Below, one piece after another: positions 62,910-62,957 of a stretch of DNA of 62,957 nucleotides. The position numbers and the translations under genes were made by a program. Location: contig CALFLL010000014.1 in assembly GCA_937880845.1 (NCBI GenBank), positions 1-62,957 on the forward strand. The letters run 5' to 3'. Under the pieces are notes generated by a model. The model was not told where the DNA came from and ran no database searches. It worked only from the letters and a program-made list of their open reading frames with translations. This DNA is from an uncultured Drancourtella sp. GTDB taxonomy: Bacteria; Bacillota; Clostridia; Lachnospirales; Lachnospiraceae. Positions within the stretch are counted from its first letter, which is position 1. Each line of letters opens with the position of its first letter.

Positions 62910-62957
62910 ATGACCACCGGCTAAGCCGGTGGTTTGCTCTGCCCCTATAAGGGGCTT
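62910..62957. repeat. paired-hairpin element cut by the window edge
   Basis: Two perfect hairpins follow the hpf stop: ACCACCGGC-TAA-GCCGGTGGT and GCCCC-TATA-GGGGC, separated by TTGCTCT. The layout resembles the short palindromic repeats and IS200/IS605-type ends I recall in Lachnospiraceae genomes. The first hairpin may also act as an hpf terminator. The window stops before any transposase could be seen. Confidence 0.5.

Overview
This window looks like chromosomal core from a low-to-moderate G+C Clostridia genome, most likely Lachnospiraceae. The support is indirect: tig-clpP-clpX-lon-ysxC gene order, T-box leaders on leuS and pheST, a lysine riboswitch on an NhaC-type transporter, a DUF6465-type protein, FeoAB, and strong Shine-Dalgarno sites (GGAGG) before almost every gene. 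I see no prophage, CRISPR array or complete insertion sequence. Most genes are on the minus strand.

Layout. 0-3.4 kb: argG-argH behind two ARG-box-like palindromes, and a small zinc-ribbon protein. 3.4-7.1 kb: leuS with a Leu T-box, and a small P-loop protein. 7.1-11.1 kb: a large membrane-anchored protein and an EF-G-like GTPase with an altered G4 motif. 11.1-14.6 kb: tyrA-aroA-radical SAM operon. 14.6-19.1 kb: tdh-kbl threonine catabolism, tRNA-Ser(CGA), a Crp/Fnr regulator, a YitT-type protein and a candidate small RNA. 19.1-25.7 kb: pheS-pheT-queA with a T-box, then an Lsa-type ABC-F protein with a leader-peptide attenuator. 25.7-29.6 kb: YihY, a SpoIID-like protein, a probable 6S RNA and an NhaC-family transporter. 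29.8-32.1 kb: feoAB. 32.1-36.0 kb: a frameshifted aldehyde dehydrogenase, a PHP phosphoesterase, a DUF4203-like membrane protein behind an unassigned structured RNA, and DUF6465. 36.1-39.3 kb: galM and a lysine-riboswitch-controlled transporter. 39.3-47.1 kb: tig-clpP-clpX-lon-ysxC-AI-2E-NUDIX. 47.2-49.6 kb: a lipoprotein, DJ-1, CYTH and XRE genes. 49.6-56.4 kb: secA-prfB-ACT-hom-lysC. 56.4-59.2 kb: a small lipoprotein, dapA-dapB and a double-OB SSB-like protein. 59.3-62.96 kb: typA, a PAP2 phosphatase, hpf and a paired-hairpin repeat cut by the window edge.

How the genes work together. Three amino-acid themes recur. The aspartate pathway is represented by lysC, hom, an ACT/HTH regulator, dapA, dapB and a lysine-responsive transporter. 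Arginine synthesis has its last two steps, and aromatic synthesis has aroA and tyrA. Translation and protein quality control dominate the rest (leuS, pheST, prfB, typA, hpf, queA, Clp and Lon proteases, trigger factor, SecA).

The most interesting material is RNA-level. It comprises (1) a promoter-terminator unit at about 19.0 kb with a C-rich anti-Shine-Dalgarno loop; (2) a perfect-promoter RNA at about 35.3 kb carrying a 7-codon ORF that runs into its terminator stem; (3) a 7-codon leader peptide with mutually exclusive pairings ahead of the ABC-F gene; and (4) a T9 tract that splits an otherwise intact aldehyde dehydrogenase. All functional statements are from reading the sequence; no search or folding program was run.
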